A stretch of DNA of 64,000 nt from Balamuthia mandrillaris (Eukaryota; Discosea; Longamoebia; Balamuthiidae). The stretch is taken from positions 1 to 64,000 of the forward strand of contig JAVKOQ010000166.1 of assembly GCA_031835245.1 (NCBI GenBank), written 5' to 3'. A program made the position numbers and the translations under genes. Below the pieces are notes generated by a model, which was not told the origin of the DNA, made no database searches, and saw nothing but the letters and a program-made list of their open reading frames with translations. This document shows positions 28,922 through 41,400 of this stretch, piece by piece (within the stretch, counting starts at the first letter, position 1; every line of letters starts with the position of its first letter).

Positions 28922-31900
28922 TCAAGGCGCTGCTTGCTCGCTCTCGGTTTGTTGTTGCTGCTGCTGCTTGGTTTGACTCCGTGTTCGTGTTCTGGATGAT
29001 GCCGCTCTACTTGGTCGTGCTGTGCTTCTTGTTGGTGAGGTGGCGGCATGGGTTGAGGACGAGGACGATGAGGAGGACAACGTTGTGGTGGTTGAGGTGA
29101 GTGCTGCTGGTAGTGTGGATGTTGTGGTGGAGGTTTTTGTTGTTGGTGAGAGGGTTGATAAAGTGGGTGATGGTGAAGAGAACGTGGGTATTAACAATGT
29201 GGATGGTGTAGTGGATGAAGGAGGAGAAGGAGAAGAAGAAGCCAAAGAAGAAGAAGAAGAAGAAGCAGAGGAGGAGGAGGAAGTAGAAGGTGGTGTGATG
29301 GACTCTTTTCCTTTGGATTGGGAGCGAGTGATTCGTCGCGTGACCTTTCTTCGTTCCTCTTTCACCTCCGGCTCTTCGCTCTTGTTCGTCTCCTTGCTTG
29401 TTGTCGTTTCTGCTTCTGTTACTACTGTTGTTTCTTCATTCGTTCCTCCTTTTCTTCTTCCTCTTTTCTCGTTTGCCTGTTCTGCATTCCTGTTCGTCTC
29501 TTCTACCTCTGTCGAGGCTGCTGCTTCAGCTGCTTTATCTTTTATTTCCGTTTCAACTACTTTCGTCTCCTCGTTTGTTACTTTCTGATTATCTCCTGTC
29601 TGCTCATCATTGTTCGTTTTTGTTTTCTTCTCTGTTCTCTTTGTCCTCTGTTTCTTTGCCTCCATTTGTGCCTCTGTCTTCCGCTTCTTCTTCCCACTCC
29701 TTTTCTTCTTATCCTCCACTTCTTCTTCTACTTCCTCCCTTGTCTTCTTTCTGCTTCCATCCCTGTCACCTCTGCCTTCACTCTTAGAAGAGCTTCCGTC
29801 ACTGTTTTTCTTCCTCTTATTCATTGGCACAGTTGTTGCCGTCGTTGATGATGATGGTGCTGTTGATGTAGTCGTTTGGTTCGAAGATTGTTGTTGTTGA
29901 TGTGCTTCAATAATAGCAACAGGTATTCCTTTTCGCTTTAACGAGCGTTCCTCTCTTTTCTTTCGCTGTTCGGCACGTTCCAACATATGAACTGTTGTGA
30001 GATCGAGGTCATGCCCATTGGCTTGCAACAGTTTGAGGATGGCTACTTCGGTCTCTTCTGGGAAGATGGCCTTCAGTTGTGCAGCCATCTCGTTAATTGA
30101 TTTTGCTGTCACTGTTGAAGATGATCTTCTCCTCGTTCTTGATTTGGCTCTCGTTTTGGTTTTTGTGGTGGAGGGAGGAGAAGAAGAGGGAGCAGCCCGA
30201 GATCGTCTCTTTTTTGTTGTGTTTGTTGAAGGAGAATGTGCAGTTTTTGGTTTTGCTTCTTCTTTGTGTTCTTCCTCTACAGGTTCAGCAGTTTGTGCAT
30301 TGTCAGCTGTCAAAAGAAGAGACTCTGCTATATCGGTAGTGTCGTTGCGAATGATGAGACCATCCACTTCTATTTCTTCTATGCCGTCGTCATCTACTTC
30401 TTGTGCTTCTTGCTCTCCCTTTTCTTCTTCATCCTCTATTAGCAAAGTGTCTGATTCCTTATGTTGTGTTGGGATCGATTGTGGTTCTTCAAGTTCAGAA
30501 ACGTCAAAAAGTTGGTCTGCTGAGAAAAAATCGTCACCCAAGTCGAAATAAAAAAAATGGGCTGCCTCTGTTCTTCTTGCGTTTTCTACTATTTCTTCAT
30601 TTTCGCTTTGTTCTGGTTGTTTTGCTTTCTCGCCGTTCTTCTTCCTTGCCTGATCGGTGTCGTCCTTTTTCTGCTTTACTTCTTCTGCAACAACGTCTTC
30701 TATCGCTGGAGCTTTCGTTGTGCTTTCTGTTGTAGCAGTTAGCAAAGTCGACGGCTCTTGTTTTTGCGGCTGTTGCTGTTTTCCAGTCTTCTTCCTCTTC
30801 GCGATTCGTTTCTTGACTGTTGGCGACTTACTTGTAGAGTCAGCTTTGTTGCCCTCGTCATCCTTATTTTCTAAACCATTCTTCTTGTTGTTCTTTTGCC
30901 ATCGTTTGAGTTTGCGATCGGCATCGGACAAGGAATCGTTGCTCTCCACAAGGAACTTCATTATTACATCCGGAGCAACTCCTGGATAGAGCAATGCCAA
31001 CTTCTCCATCGCCGCATATCTAGGATGCTTTTCACCAGCCACCTTAGTGCCTTCTTGTTCTTTATCTCCTTCATCTCGATCGTCAGCCAGTTCGTTTTTA
31101 GTCTTGCATTGAATGGTGGTAGTAGAGGAAGATGATGATGAGAGAGAAGTTCGTGATCGCTTGGTTGACACTTCGGGGATAGGAACAGCGCTGCGTTTGG
31201 ATGCAGTGGCCTTTCTCTTCTTTGAAGTAGCTTCGTTGCTGCCACTCGGTGCAGGTTCGTTGTCAATTTGCTGATCTTGCATTACATCAATATCTTCGTT
31301 ACGTTCTTTTTGTGAACTCGAGCCACTGCTGTGACGCGAGCTGGACTTTTTTCCATCGCCCTTTTCGCTTGTCTGTTCTGCTGTGTCCGCTTCTGTCGAA
31401 TCGAGGGAACGCCGTTCTGTGCTGTCTCGTTTCTTCTTCCTTTCCAATCTGCTACTTTTCTGAGCCATTATTCGAAGTACCTTGTCAATGCAAGCGTTGA
31501 GGTCGTCCTCGTTCTCTGCGATGGCTTTCATGAGAATGTCTGTGGGGACGTCTGGGAACGTCGCTGACAGAAAGCTTAAAATGGAAGCGCGTTCAGTGCT
31601 CTTTCTGGACCTTCTTTCGTTTTGTCGTTGTTTGTTTTGTGCGTTATAGTTAGGCTTCTCTCCTTCTTTAGACAGATCTCCATTCGCCTTTGCCCGCTTT
31701 CCTTCTTCCCCATTGTTTCTTTCCTTCTTTCTATCTCGTTGCCGTGTTGACAAACTCGGCCGCTTTCTTTCTTTCTTTGTTTCGTCTGCTCTTTCTCCTC
31801 CTTCTCGCGTCGTTTTAGTGCTGTTTCTCTTTTTTCTGGTGACAGTCTCGCGTGGAGAGTCAGCCGCGTTCTTAGGTGTGTTGTAGTTGGCTAACGTTAG

Positions 31901-32641
31901 TAACATAAGCTTTTCCGCGCAAGTGGGCACGTCGTAGTTGTGTTTTTCCAACATCGCTGAGAGGTGCTCCTCTGTGAACATTTCAGAGCCACCAAAAATG
32001 TTGAAGATGGTGTCTCTTGCCTCCTGTTTGTTGTCTTTTTTCGCTAGAGTTGGTTTGGGAATAGGAAAAAAAGTGAATCCAACAGAAGAGACACAAAACA
32101 AAGCAAAAATGGGCGAAAAAACACTGACAGAGAAGTGCAAAAGAAAGGAATGCGACAAACGCAGCAATAAGAAAAAGAAAGAGATCAAGCCGTGCAGTAC
32201 CTTTACCAATCTTGTTTCTGTGCTCTCTATCGATGACGTAGATGTAATACTCGATGGACTTTGCCGTCCACGAAACAGCATCCACCGAGCTCTTTCTAGT
32301 CCTCCAGGGAAACCGAAAGATATGGCAAGGGTCATCGTTGGAGCGACCACTGAATGGTCGGAAGCGAGGACCAAAGCTCTTGGTGGAAACCACGCGCGCC
32401 CCGTCGCGCAGCATCCGTTTGAACTTGTGCAAGACGGTCTGTTCCAGCTCCTCCGGAAAACAAAAGTTGTTGAGGAAGACCACGGTGGCTTCGGAGAGGT
32501 CGAAAGTGGAGTTGGAGAGGTCTCCACAGAGGAGCTGCACTTCTCCGCAGTGATAGCGTTGTGGTTGTGATGCAGTTAGGTCTCCTCCGTCAACTTGTGC
32601 TTCTTCTCCGTCCCGCTTTCCATTCGAGCATCCGAAACCAA

Positions 32642-32686
<45 letters not shown>

Positions 32687-32811
32687 CGACACAAAGAAAG
32701 AAAAACAGAACGACAAAGAAGAAGATAACGGTAAGAAAAGAATGTGAATGAGAGAGAGAGAGAGAGTGAGAGAAAACAAGCGACAGAGCAAAGAACAACA
32801 GAGAGAGTGTG

Positions 32812-32850
<39 letters not shown>

Positions 32851-33289
32851 AAAAACAAACAAAGAACAAAACAACAACAGAAGGTCATGAAAAAAAAAAA
32901 CCAACCTGTGGAGATCTCTCCGCTTGTTGCAGCAACTGCATGGTCCGCTCCCTCATCCTCAGCGCGATCCGGTGCAGCTCCGGCCGTATCTCCACGCCAA
33001 CGGCCTTGCAGCCCACCTGAGCGGCCACCTGCAGGACCACGTTGCCCACGCCGGAGCCCAGGTCGTAGAACACGTCCTCCCGCGTGAGCTCCACCTCGCG
33101 GATGATGTCGTTGACGAGGGCCGGGTTGACCTCCCCGTATACCTCCTTGGAGCTCGGGGCGTACTCCCTCAGCACGCGGGGGTTGTACTCGCCGACGTCC
33201 TCTCGCACGCGGTCCCACAACACGGCGTAGTCATGCTCTGAAATGAACTCGTGCGTCTTCTTGCTTCCTTCCGTTTCTTTCATCATCAT
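28922..33289 (-). CDS. DOT1: DOT1-type histone H3K79 methyltransferase with C-terminal CUE-like domains
   Basis: Three exons (33289-32906, 32615-32201, 32043-28922), 1306 aa. Residues about 10-265 are the DOT1 fold: EVYGEVNPALVNDII, SAM motif DLGSGVGNVVLQVAAQ, VGVEIRPE, VVFLNNFCFPEELE, RVVSTKSFGP, and VSWTAKSIEYYIY. This is catalytically complete for methylating lysine 79 of histone H3. The rest is Lys/Glu/Ser-rich with up to four short helical modules resembling ubiquitin-binding CUE/UBA domains: about 275-312, 420-457 (FLSATFPDVPTDILMKAIAE), 610-647 (LALLYPGVAPDVIMKFLVES) and 917-955 (QLKAIFPEETEVAILKLLQA). A poly-Ser/Thr and poly-Gln tail ends it. The first of three consecutive ATGs is used. 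Exon 3 is 3.1 kb without an intron. Confidence 0.93.
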
Positions 33290-33650
33290 CGTCGTCCTCG
33301 TCGGAAAAAAAAAAGAAGTGTTACGTAACACCACTCGATGTTCTATTTCATCCAGTGAAGGGATTGTTTTTTTTCAAAGGAGAAGAAAACACTCGGCAAA
33401 GGAGGGTGTGTGTGACGAAGAGGAGGCGATGGAGAGAGAGAGAGAGTTTCGCTCTTCGTCGTTCTTTCTTTCTTTTTTTTTCCCCGTTAAATTTATCGAT
33501 GATTTATGCTCAATTTCCTTTTTTTGGAAAATATTGTCGATTATTGATACTTTTTTTCACTCCTGTCGAAAAGAGCCGTTACCTGTTTGTTGTTCTTTGC
33601 CCGCAGCGCTGCTCTGCTTCTCTCTGTGCTGCCTTGTTTGCGGATGCATC

Positions 33651-35820
33651 TCATCTTCCTCCTCCGCCTCCTCTGTTTCCTCCCCCACCACTTCCTCCTC
33701 CGCCACCGCCTCCTCTGTGGCCACCGCCACCACCTCGTCCTCCTCCTCCTCTTCCTCTTCCACCTCGACGTGATCCTTGGTGACGGTGCGCTTGGCGATC
33801 GCCCTCTTCTGCTGGGTTCACATCATCGCCTCGGCCTCCGTCTCCGCCTCCGCCTCCGCCCCATCCACTTTGTACTCTGCCTCCTCCTCTTCCTCTTCCT
33901 CCGCCTCCGCCTCCGCCTCCGCCTCTTCTTCCTCCATCTCCTCCTCCTTCTCCGCCTGATCCTCCCCCACCACTTCCTCCACCGCCTCCAACTCGTTTGT
34001 TTCGGTCTCTTCGTTTCGATCGTTGAGGTTGTGATTGTAGTTGGTTGGTATTTCTTGATGTAGTAGAAGTGGTGGAAGCAGAAGCGGAGGCAGTTCGTGC
34101 TGTAAATACAGGCATTGCTTTCTTGTCATCTCCTATCCTTCCTCCTCTATCTGGAACCTATGCATGAAAACCAATGGACAAGAGAGACGTCAGAACACGA
34201 AGAAGAAGATAGAAGGGAGCAGGAAGAAGACAGAAGACAGAATGAAGCTGGAGCAAAGCAGAATGAAATAAAGCACAATACTTGGCCAATAAGAAGGGTT
34301 TTCACAAGTGGGGTGGGCATGGCTGCTTGTGGTGTAGGATAGGGATGCAGCCGAAGGATATCTTCTGTAGCTGTCAATACATCGTAAATTCCAAAGACGG
34401 AACGCTGATCCAGACCTGGTCTCTTCTCTTCAATTATTCCCTCTATCGCTGCTTTGTAATCCTTTTGTATGTTAAAGTTTGTTTGGTGTTGTGAGTACAA
34501 TGTTTATACATGGGAGAGAGCAAGAAGCAGAAAGATACCTCCACACGTTTAGCCCACAAAAAGGATTGGAGAGTAACGTCCAATCGTTTCACAAGCACCT
34601 CTTTTCTTCCTTGATACTCCTGTGCAAGAGCATGCCCTATCTCTGCAACCAATGCCTTCGATTTTTATATGCTTAATTAGAAACCAAAAAAGAAAAGTAA
34701 AGTAAAGAAAACGCTCTTACCAATTGTGCTGGAGTGAAGCCTTGCGAAGGTGGATTCATGAGTTTCGCCTGTGAAACATAGCCTGAAGGGAGCTGCGAGG
34801 AGAGCGATGCCAGCTTGTTCTTGGCCTGCTTTAAGAGAGTGCCACCATTACATTCTCTCGTCGTGTCTAACGACAAAGCATTGGCTATGGAGGCTAGCTC
34901 TACTGCCTTTGATGATAGTTCTGTGTGTTCTCCCTGACAAAGGAATAAGAACAAATATTTCCATGCCTGACTGAGAGTAGAGAGAGAGAAGAGAAGAGAA
35001 GAGAAGAGAAGAGAAGAGAAGAGAAGAGAAGAGAAGAGAAGAGAAGAGAAGAGAAGAGAAGAGAAGAGAAGAGAAGAGAAGAGAAGAGAAGAGAAGAGAA
35101 GAGAGAGAGAGAGAGCAAACCTGTGCAGCGACCATGCGACTAGCTTGGAGTTCTGATGTCAAAAACTCTAAATACGAAAATGGCGCTTCATTAGCACATG
35201 TTTCATGAAAAACAGCAACAAAGAAAGAAGCACAAGAAGAAGCAGAAGAAGAAGGAGGAGGAGAAGAAGCAGAAGGACAAGAAGAAGAAGCAGAAGAACA
35301 TAAACAAAAAGAAGAACAAGTAATGTAGACACTGTACCAAGCAACATGAGGCAGTGCTGCTGGTCTTTCGTCGCTGCCTCCACAGGAAATGGTGGCGTCT
35401 CTAACATTCAAACAAATGCGTGAGCAAAGAAAAACAAAGTTCAAAAGGGATCCAAAGAAAAACACAACGTGCACACAAACCATCATAAGCAGCGAGGAAG
35501 CGTTGCACTTCTGTGTCAAAGGTTTCTTTGGTGGAGCCCACGCGCGGCAGCTCCAGAGAGGCAATCAAAAGATGCCGCAGGCTCGTGGCCAGAACGCTGC
35601 ACAGCCGCCGAAAAGGAGCGCCTCCCTCCACAAAGAGGCCTGAAAGATCATCCGGGACATCGGCTCCAAACCTTTATCATTTTTATTTTTTTTTAAAAAA
35701 AAGTTATTTCAATGTTTTTTTTAAACAAAAGAAGAATGAAAAGACAACGAACCCCAAGTCCTCAAGATCGCACAAGAGCTCCTCTTTGGTTTGTTCCACC
35801 TCTGCCTCTGCTACCTCCAT
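33651..35820 (-). CDS. FAM98: FAM98-like protein (tRNA ligase complex-associated)
   Basis: Eight exons (35820-35753, 35671-35481, 35400-35338, 35167-35121, 34933-34721, 34655-34539, 34461-34282, 34157-33651), 461 aa. Signature blocks: LCDLEDLGF at the N terminus, EFLTSELQASRM, AEIGHALAQEYQGRKEVLVK followed by RLDVTLQSFLWA, and LLIGQVPDRGGR. This is followed by an Arg/Gly-rich tail of about 100 residues with RGG-like blocks. In animals FAM98 proteins associate with RTCB, DDX1 and CGI-99 in the tRNA-splicing ligase complex and in RNA granules. That fits an organism whose tRNA-Tyr genes carry introns, as seen at 51-55 kb. The RGG tail is a likely arginine-methylation and RNA-binding segment. Intron 4 contains a 120-bp pentanucleotide repeat. 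Confidence 0.88.
34985..35113 (-). repeat. (TTCTC)n microsatellite (GAGAA on plus) in FAM98 intron 4
   Basis: About 24 near-perfect copies inside the intron 35120-34934. Pyrimidine-rich on the sense strand of the gene, like the repeat in the lectin gene. Confidence 0.95.
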
Positions 35821-36067
35821 CCTCTCTTGGTTGGCTGCTACTCTTTTTTCGTTCTATTTTCTGCTATCTAGGTTCAATTTACACTATTAGGTTGAACTGA
35901 AAAGCTAAGAAACTCATCTTTACGACCCCTCGTGCGATCTCTGTTGATGACGTGTAAAAGTGTGCACTATTTGTGCATACATGGTGCACATGACCGTTAC
36001 ATGACCGTTAAAATTAAATCAAATTTCCTTACTTGTTTTTTAATAATCAAGAAAAAAAAAAAGGGGG

Positions 36068-36367
36068 ATGCCGCCAACAACAGCAGAAGCCAAAGCGAGA
36101 AAACGTGAGAGAGACCGGGCGCGCCAGCGTGTCAAGTATCAAGCCGAGAAGCAGCAGCGGCTCGCCGCCCTGGTCGCGCTCGGCGAGGAGTTCGCCGCTC
36201 CGAAGCTGTTGGGCGAAGTGCGGCGCCTTCATTTGGAGGTGGAGCAGCTCTCCAAGAAACTTGCGGAAGCCGAAGAAAAGTTGGCACGCCTTCAAGAGGA
36301 ACATTCCAAGTGTCCTTCCATCCTCTCACCCACGCCAACGTCTTTTCAAACCGAGTCGTCCACGTAG
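36068..36367 (+). CDS. Small basic coiled-coil (bZIP-like) protein
   Basis: Intronless, 99 aa. An N-terminal basic stretch (KARKRERDRARQRVKYQAEK) runs into a leucine-rich amphipathic helix (VRRLHLEVEQLSKKLAEAEE, then KLARLQEEH) and a short Ser/Thr/Pro tail. The layout is bZIP-like, but the Asn-x7-Arg signature of DNA-contacting bZIP helices is absent and a Phe/Pro break (EEFAAPKLL) separates the basic part from the zipper. It could be a divergent bZIP, a small coiled-coil adaptor or a ribosome-associated protein. Codon use and the clean frame support it being real. Upstream, 35948-35954 has TGACGTG and there is an 11-bp direct repeat (ACATGACCGTT, about 35989-36010), in the 247-bp divergent promoter shared with FAM98. 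Confidence 0.55.
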   Translation: MPPTTAEAKARKRERDRARQRVKYQAEKQQRLAALVALGEEFAAPKLLGEVRRLHLEVEQLSKKLAEAEEKLARLQEEHSKCPSILSPTPTSFQTESST

Positions 36368-36439
36368 AAGGAAGCTCGTTATTGTTGTACATTAAAAACT
36401 CTCACATTTAAAGAGAAAGATAGGAAGAACCAAAGATTT

Positions 36440-37185
36440 TTAGTCATCTTCTTCAGCGAGGAGGTCGATAAACACGGTGGCGGGTTTCTTGGCTGGCGTC
36501 TGAAGTCTGATGTCGTCAATGGCAACTGCATCCTTCTCCATCTTTACATTTGCTGCCAAGACTTTGTTCTTGACTTTTGCGGAGGAAGGCGGAGGAGAGG
36601 GAGTGGGAGGAAAGTAACCCGTTTTGGAGAAGCGGGATACCTCCTGGCGAATGCGCTCTCTCTCCTCTTGAATGGCTTGTCTTCGCCGCTGAACTTCCTC
36701 TAAGTTTTGCAAAAGGGATTCTCTCGTGCTTCCTGAAGGAGAAGGAAGGGGAGATTTTTGAATGGAAGGAGAAGGAACAAATGCTTTGTTGGTTGGCGGA
36801 GTTGCTGGAGGTTGTCGTGTTGGAAGGGATGAAGAGGAAGGAGAAACAATATTGGGAGGAGAAGAATGAGGAGAGGAAGAACTGGATGAAGATGAAGAGG
36901 AGGAAGAAGAAGAATCATAAGAGTTGAGAGATGAGGAAGAAGAATCTGAAAAATAAGGAGAAGAAGAAGAGGAGGAAGATTCTGAGGAGGATTCTGAGGA
37001 GGAGTCTAGCGAAGAAGTGTTTGGAGGTTTATAAGGCGAGGAATTTGTTGGTAGTGCATTTGTCGTAGAGGGTCGAGTTCCAGGAGCAGCTCTAGGAGCT
37101 GGAGACTTGCGTAGAGTTTGCTTTACTGCTGTACTTATTGGCAGTTCAGCCTCTGAAAAAACGAATATTTAGTACTCGATTTGAA

Positions 37186-37228
<43 letters not shown>

Positions 37229-38396
37229 AAAAAACCTTTGCAAATGTTATCCGTATTTGCACATATGGCACCAACATAGGGCAAAATGCTCTGTTTCAGC
37301 TCAAAATTGTCAATAGGCTCTTCCCAGAACGCTCCAAACATTGTCAGCATTAAGTTACACAAACGATTCACCATAACTTCAAACATGGCTGAAACCTCGC
37401 GGATCAGAGTGTGCAATTCGTTGAGAAGAAACGCTGAAGCACCATCAAACATTTCCTGTTGATGTTAAAATTAGGTATCTGCTGAAGAAAACTAAAATAA
37501 AGAAAGAGAAGCCAATATAAAACTACCTTATTAGTGGCAACACGAGTTCTCATGATTTGCTTCATACGTTCAAATGTGCCAGGCCCTGATTCCGCCACAC
37601 AAGCTTCATAAGCTTAGGAATATTTTAATATTCACACAACTCCAAAACAGAAAAAGAAAAAGCAAGCAGAGAGAACGAGAAAGGAAGTAAAACAATTAAC
37701 GAAAAATAAATGAACAAAACTAACCTGGCTTCATGTTTGCTTGAATTTGTGGAGTCATGACCCGAGAAACGTCGCGTTGTTTGGATTGAATGTGCTGTTT
37801 GACCTCTCCAAACAACGCAGGCAGCAGCTGCCCTTGTTGTTGTTTTTGTTGGTTGGCCACCCTATCGATTCGGTCTTTGGGGATTTGCCAATCTTGCAGC
37901 TGAACGGAGGTTTGCTCGATGAAGCTGTTGAGAATATTTCTTACTTTCATAAAGAGCAGATCTATCACGCGTGGCAAATCTGTTGTTTTGTGTTTGAATG
38001 AATAAGAAACAAAACGAAAACAAATATAGTTTTAAATGATGAGAGGAAGAAGTACCAGCAGCAAAGACTCTTTCCCACGCTATAGAAATGGACGTATAGA
38101 TAGGATCAGCCAATTGTTGGTTAAAGTCTATTTCACCAGCCGTAGGGGAATTGTAGGCGCCATCTCTGCGACAAGTAGCCTTTAAAAAGATTGTAAGCTT
38201 GGTTTTAATGAATAGAAAATTGATTCTTTTTTTGTTGTTATTGGTTGATGGCGCACCTTGTATGTACTCCAATACAAGCCCCCGGCCTTCGGATTGTCTC
38301 TATCGTATTTCATTCCCCATTTTTCAACGATTGTTACGCTGCTATCTTTTGCGTTCTTTGTTCCTTGATTTATTCTGGTTTTCTTTTCAGCAACAG

Positions 38397-38434
<38 letters not shown>

Positions 38435-41400
38435 CAAACAAAGAAGGAAGCGCCAACGTACTTTGGTTGGATTTTGGTTCCAAATATCGAAGATGCAGAC
38501 TCTGTGCAAAGAAAAAGGAAGAGCTCAGCAAAGACGGATGAAAAGAACTAAGATAAAAGACTTAGAATAATTTCAAAATTACCTGCAAAAGAGAGAGTGG
38601 TGATTATTAAATCCTGCTTCATCTTTGCCAACCGATTCTTCACATCCTCTTCAATTGCCACCCTTAAGTCCTGATCCATCGTTCCATCATCCATAGTATA
38701 TGCATTGAGATTGCTCACAAACACGCACAGTGATTGTATGAGACGTTTTGTGGCCTCCACTCTTCTCGTTCGCGTGAGAGAATGCACAAACCGCTGCAGC
38801 GATGGTATTTCTGTGTCTTCCGCATCGGAAAATGTTTGTGGGGGACCGTCACGTTTCAGCTTGCCACAAAGCTTCAGAAAATCGGTGGAGCTGACGGTAA
38901 AGACAGGAAGATTCACTTTCTCTACTTTCTTCTTTCGTTTCGTCCGCGTATTTGTGATGGTTTCTTTTCCCTTTTCTAAATCCATCTCCTCAGATTTCGC
39001 GATATCTTCTTCCTCTCCTTCCTCTTCCTCTTCTTGTTCCTCCTCATCATCTTCTTCCTCTTCATCCTCCTCTTCCTCGTCACAACTGCTATCATCGTCT
39101 TCTGCTTGGCCTCGTGCCTGCCGTTTCATCTCTCCAAGTCCGGCGTTAAAGTCTTTCACAATCTGTGTCTTGGAAAAAACGTTTCTCTGGCGAGCGCAAA
39201 TGGTGGCTATCTTCTTTTGATATCGTTCTATGACTTTTTCCTTCTCCAAAACTTGGGTCGTCAAACTTTGTATCTTCTGTCTTTTCTCTTGCAGACTAGC
39301 GTTTAACTGGTTTGCACGTTCTCGTAGTTCACCTGGGGGGACGGGTTTAATTTCTATTACTCCTTCTTCTTCTTCTTCTTCTTCTTCTTTTTCCTCTTTC
39401 ATTTCTTGGCTTTCTTCTTTAACTTCTTTGCTTGCTGCTTCTGTACTTCCTATTTCTCTAGTTTCTGCTTCTGTTTCTGCTTTTTCTTTTTCTTCTTCGT
39501 CGTCTTCTGTTCCTTGCTCGTCAAGCGCTATAAGCTCTGCATTTATCATGTCCAGTTCGTTTTCCTCCTCCTCTTGTTCTTCTTGCATGCGGTTTATTTC
39601 TTCCTCCAGCTGACCACAAACGATAAGTAACATTAGCCTCAGCAAAAAGGAGAGAAGTCAGGTATTAAACAAACCTGTTCTTTTTCTGTTGTTATTTCTT
39701 CCATTTTATCATAGGACTTTCCGGTTACGTCGTGCAGATCAAAAGCACGCAAGGTCTCCGTTATCGAAATAACGTCGGTCTTAGTGCAGATAAAAGCCAT
39801 GGAGGAATATTGTCCGTCCATCAGGAGCTGTCGTCGAAAGCTCTTACCCAACAAATCCTTTGCTGTTTTATCATCAACTGCTCGCGTGATGTTGGCCACA
39901 ACCCAAACCGTGTTGCACGTTTTGAGATATTCTTTGGCTATGTTGTTTCTGGCAGCGTTGGAATCCCTGTGGAAAGAAACAGAAATGCGGTAGTGAGAAA
40001 GGGAAGTATGTGAAGCAAGACACAGAGAGAGAGAGAGAGAGAGAAAAAGCAAATACCTAACACCAGGCAAGTCCACGAATATAGCCCCGCTGCTCAACAC
40101 CTGGAACGGACCTCTCAACCGCACCTTCTTCACTATGGGCCAATACTCTCCCCCAGTTGTCGGTGCTCGATCATCAGAGCTGGAATCCACGTACTTATTT
40201 ATGGCCTGTCGAAACTCTCTCGCCCTCCAGCTGTGCAACTTCTTCACCGTGCCCAATGCTGAGGTAACGCTCCTCATGCGCATCAATTCTTCCAAAGAAG
40301 CAACCCTACCATAGACCGCCTTGATTTTGGCCATGGCGACTCCAGCTTCGCTCTTAGGATCAAAGATGCGTTTGACTTTGCCCTTCTCATTGATGAGATC
40401 CTTGAGCAACAGCCGCAGCTCCGCGTTCCATTCCTCCTGACTAAGAAATTCTATCTCGGCCGCGTAAGGAGGATCCCCCTCTTGCCTCCTCTCGTTGTTA
40501 TAGGCGATCTCCACCACCACAGCAGTACACGCTCTCATACCTGACGTGGGCAACACTGACTCTTCGTCCAGTAGAGCATTAAGGAGCGAGCTCTTGCCAG
40601 CGCCGGTGTCACCCACCACCGCGATGACGGTCTTCGGCAGCACGGAGAGTCGCCGCAAAGCGGCCAGTTCCTCTCGCCAGGTGTTGACTCGCCGCTTGCT
40701 GGCGGCATGGCGAGTGGTAGCTTTTATGGAGAAGAGTTGGTCGAGCTCGTCCAAGACTTGCTTGGAACGGTTAACCAGGTAATCAACAGTTTCTGGAGTG
40801 ATGCCAGTGCTTGCATGGGTGATGGCAGCAGTTGGTTGCGATGGTGAAGCAGGGCTAGGGGAAGTGGTTGAGGTTTTGGGCTGGTGTGAAGGCGAAGAAA
40901 GTTTTGGTGCAGTTGGGGTGGTAACAGGGGTGTGAGTAGATGCAGAAGCAACGGGTTGAGATGATGAAGGGGAAAGGGGACTGGATGAAGAGGCAGAAAT
41001 AACAGGCTGGCGTTCGGGAGAAGACGGTTTGCGTGCCATTGGAGAGGAAGAGGCAATTGTGGCAGAAAATGTAGCCGATGGAAACGTAGTGGTAGAAGAT
41101 AAAGAGGATGTGGAAGACGATGGTAATGCAGGAATAGGTCTCAATGAAGGAGAAGACAGATGCTGGTCAGAGGAGACAACTTGTTCAGATGCCTCTGCAT
41201 CTGCAGTTGTTGATTCTTCGAAGGAGTGTTCGGACAAGACTCCGATAGTCGTTTCATGATATAAATGCATCGGGACCTCGTCGTTGCCCTCAAATGGTAA
41301 CGTTATGTTCAATGCGTTTTCTGCTTCTGCGGTGGTAGTGGGGCCACGTTCTGTCACTCTTTTCTCTTCTTCCTCCTTTGCTTCGTTTTTGGAAGTACCT

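Noticed and set aside
28931-30742. Many Ser/Phe/Leu plus-strand frames over the DOT1 tail
   Set aside because: Complement of Glu/Lys/Ser-rich DOT1 exon 3.
32576-32904. Ser/Leu-rich frames near 32.6-32.9 kb
   Set aside because: They translate the AG microsatellite in DOT1 intron 1.
33243-34063. Leu/Ser-rich plus-strand frames opposite the FAM98 RGG tail
   Set aside because: Shadow of the Gly/Arg-rich coding sequence; codon pattern and FAM98 homology support the minus strand.
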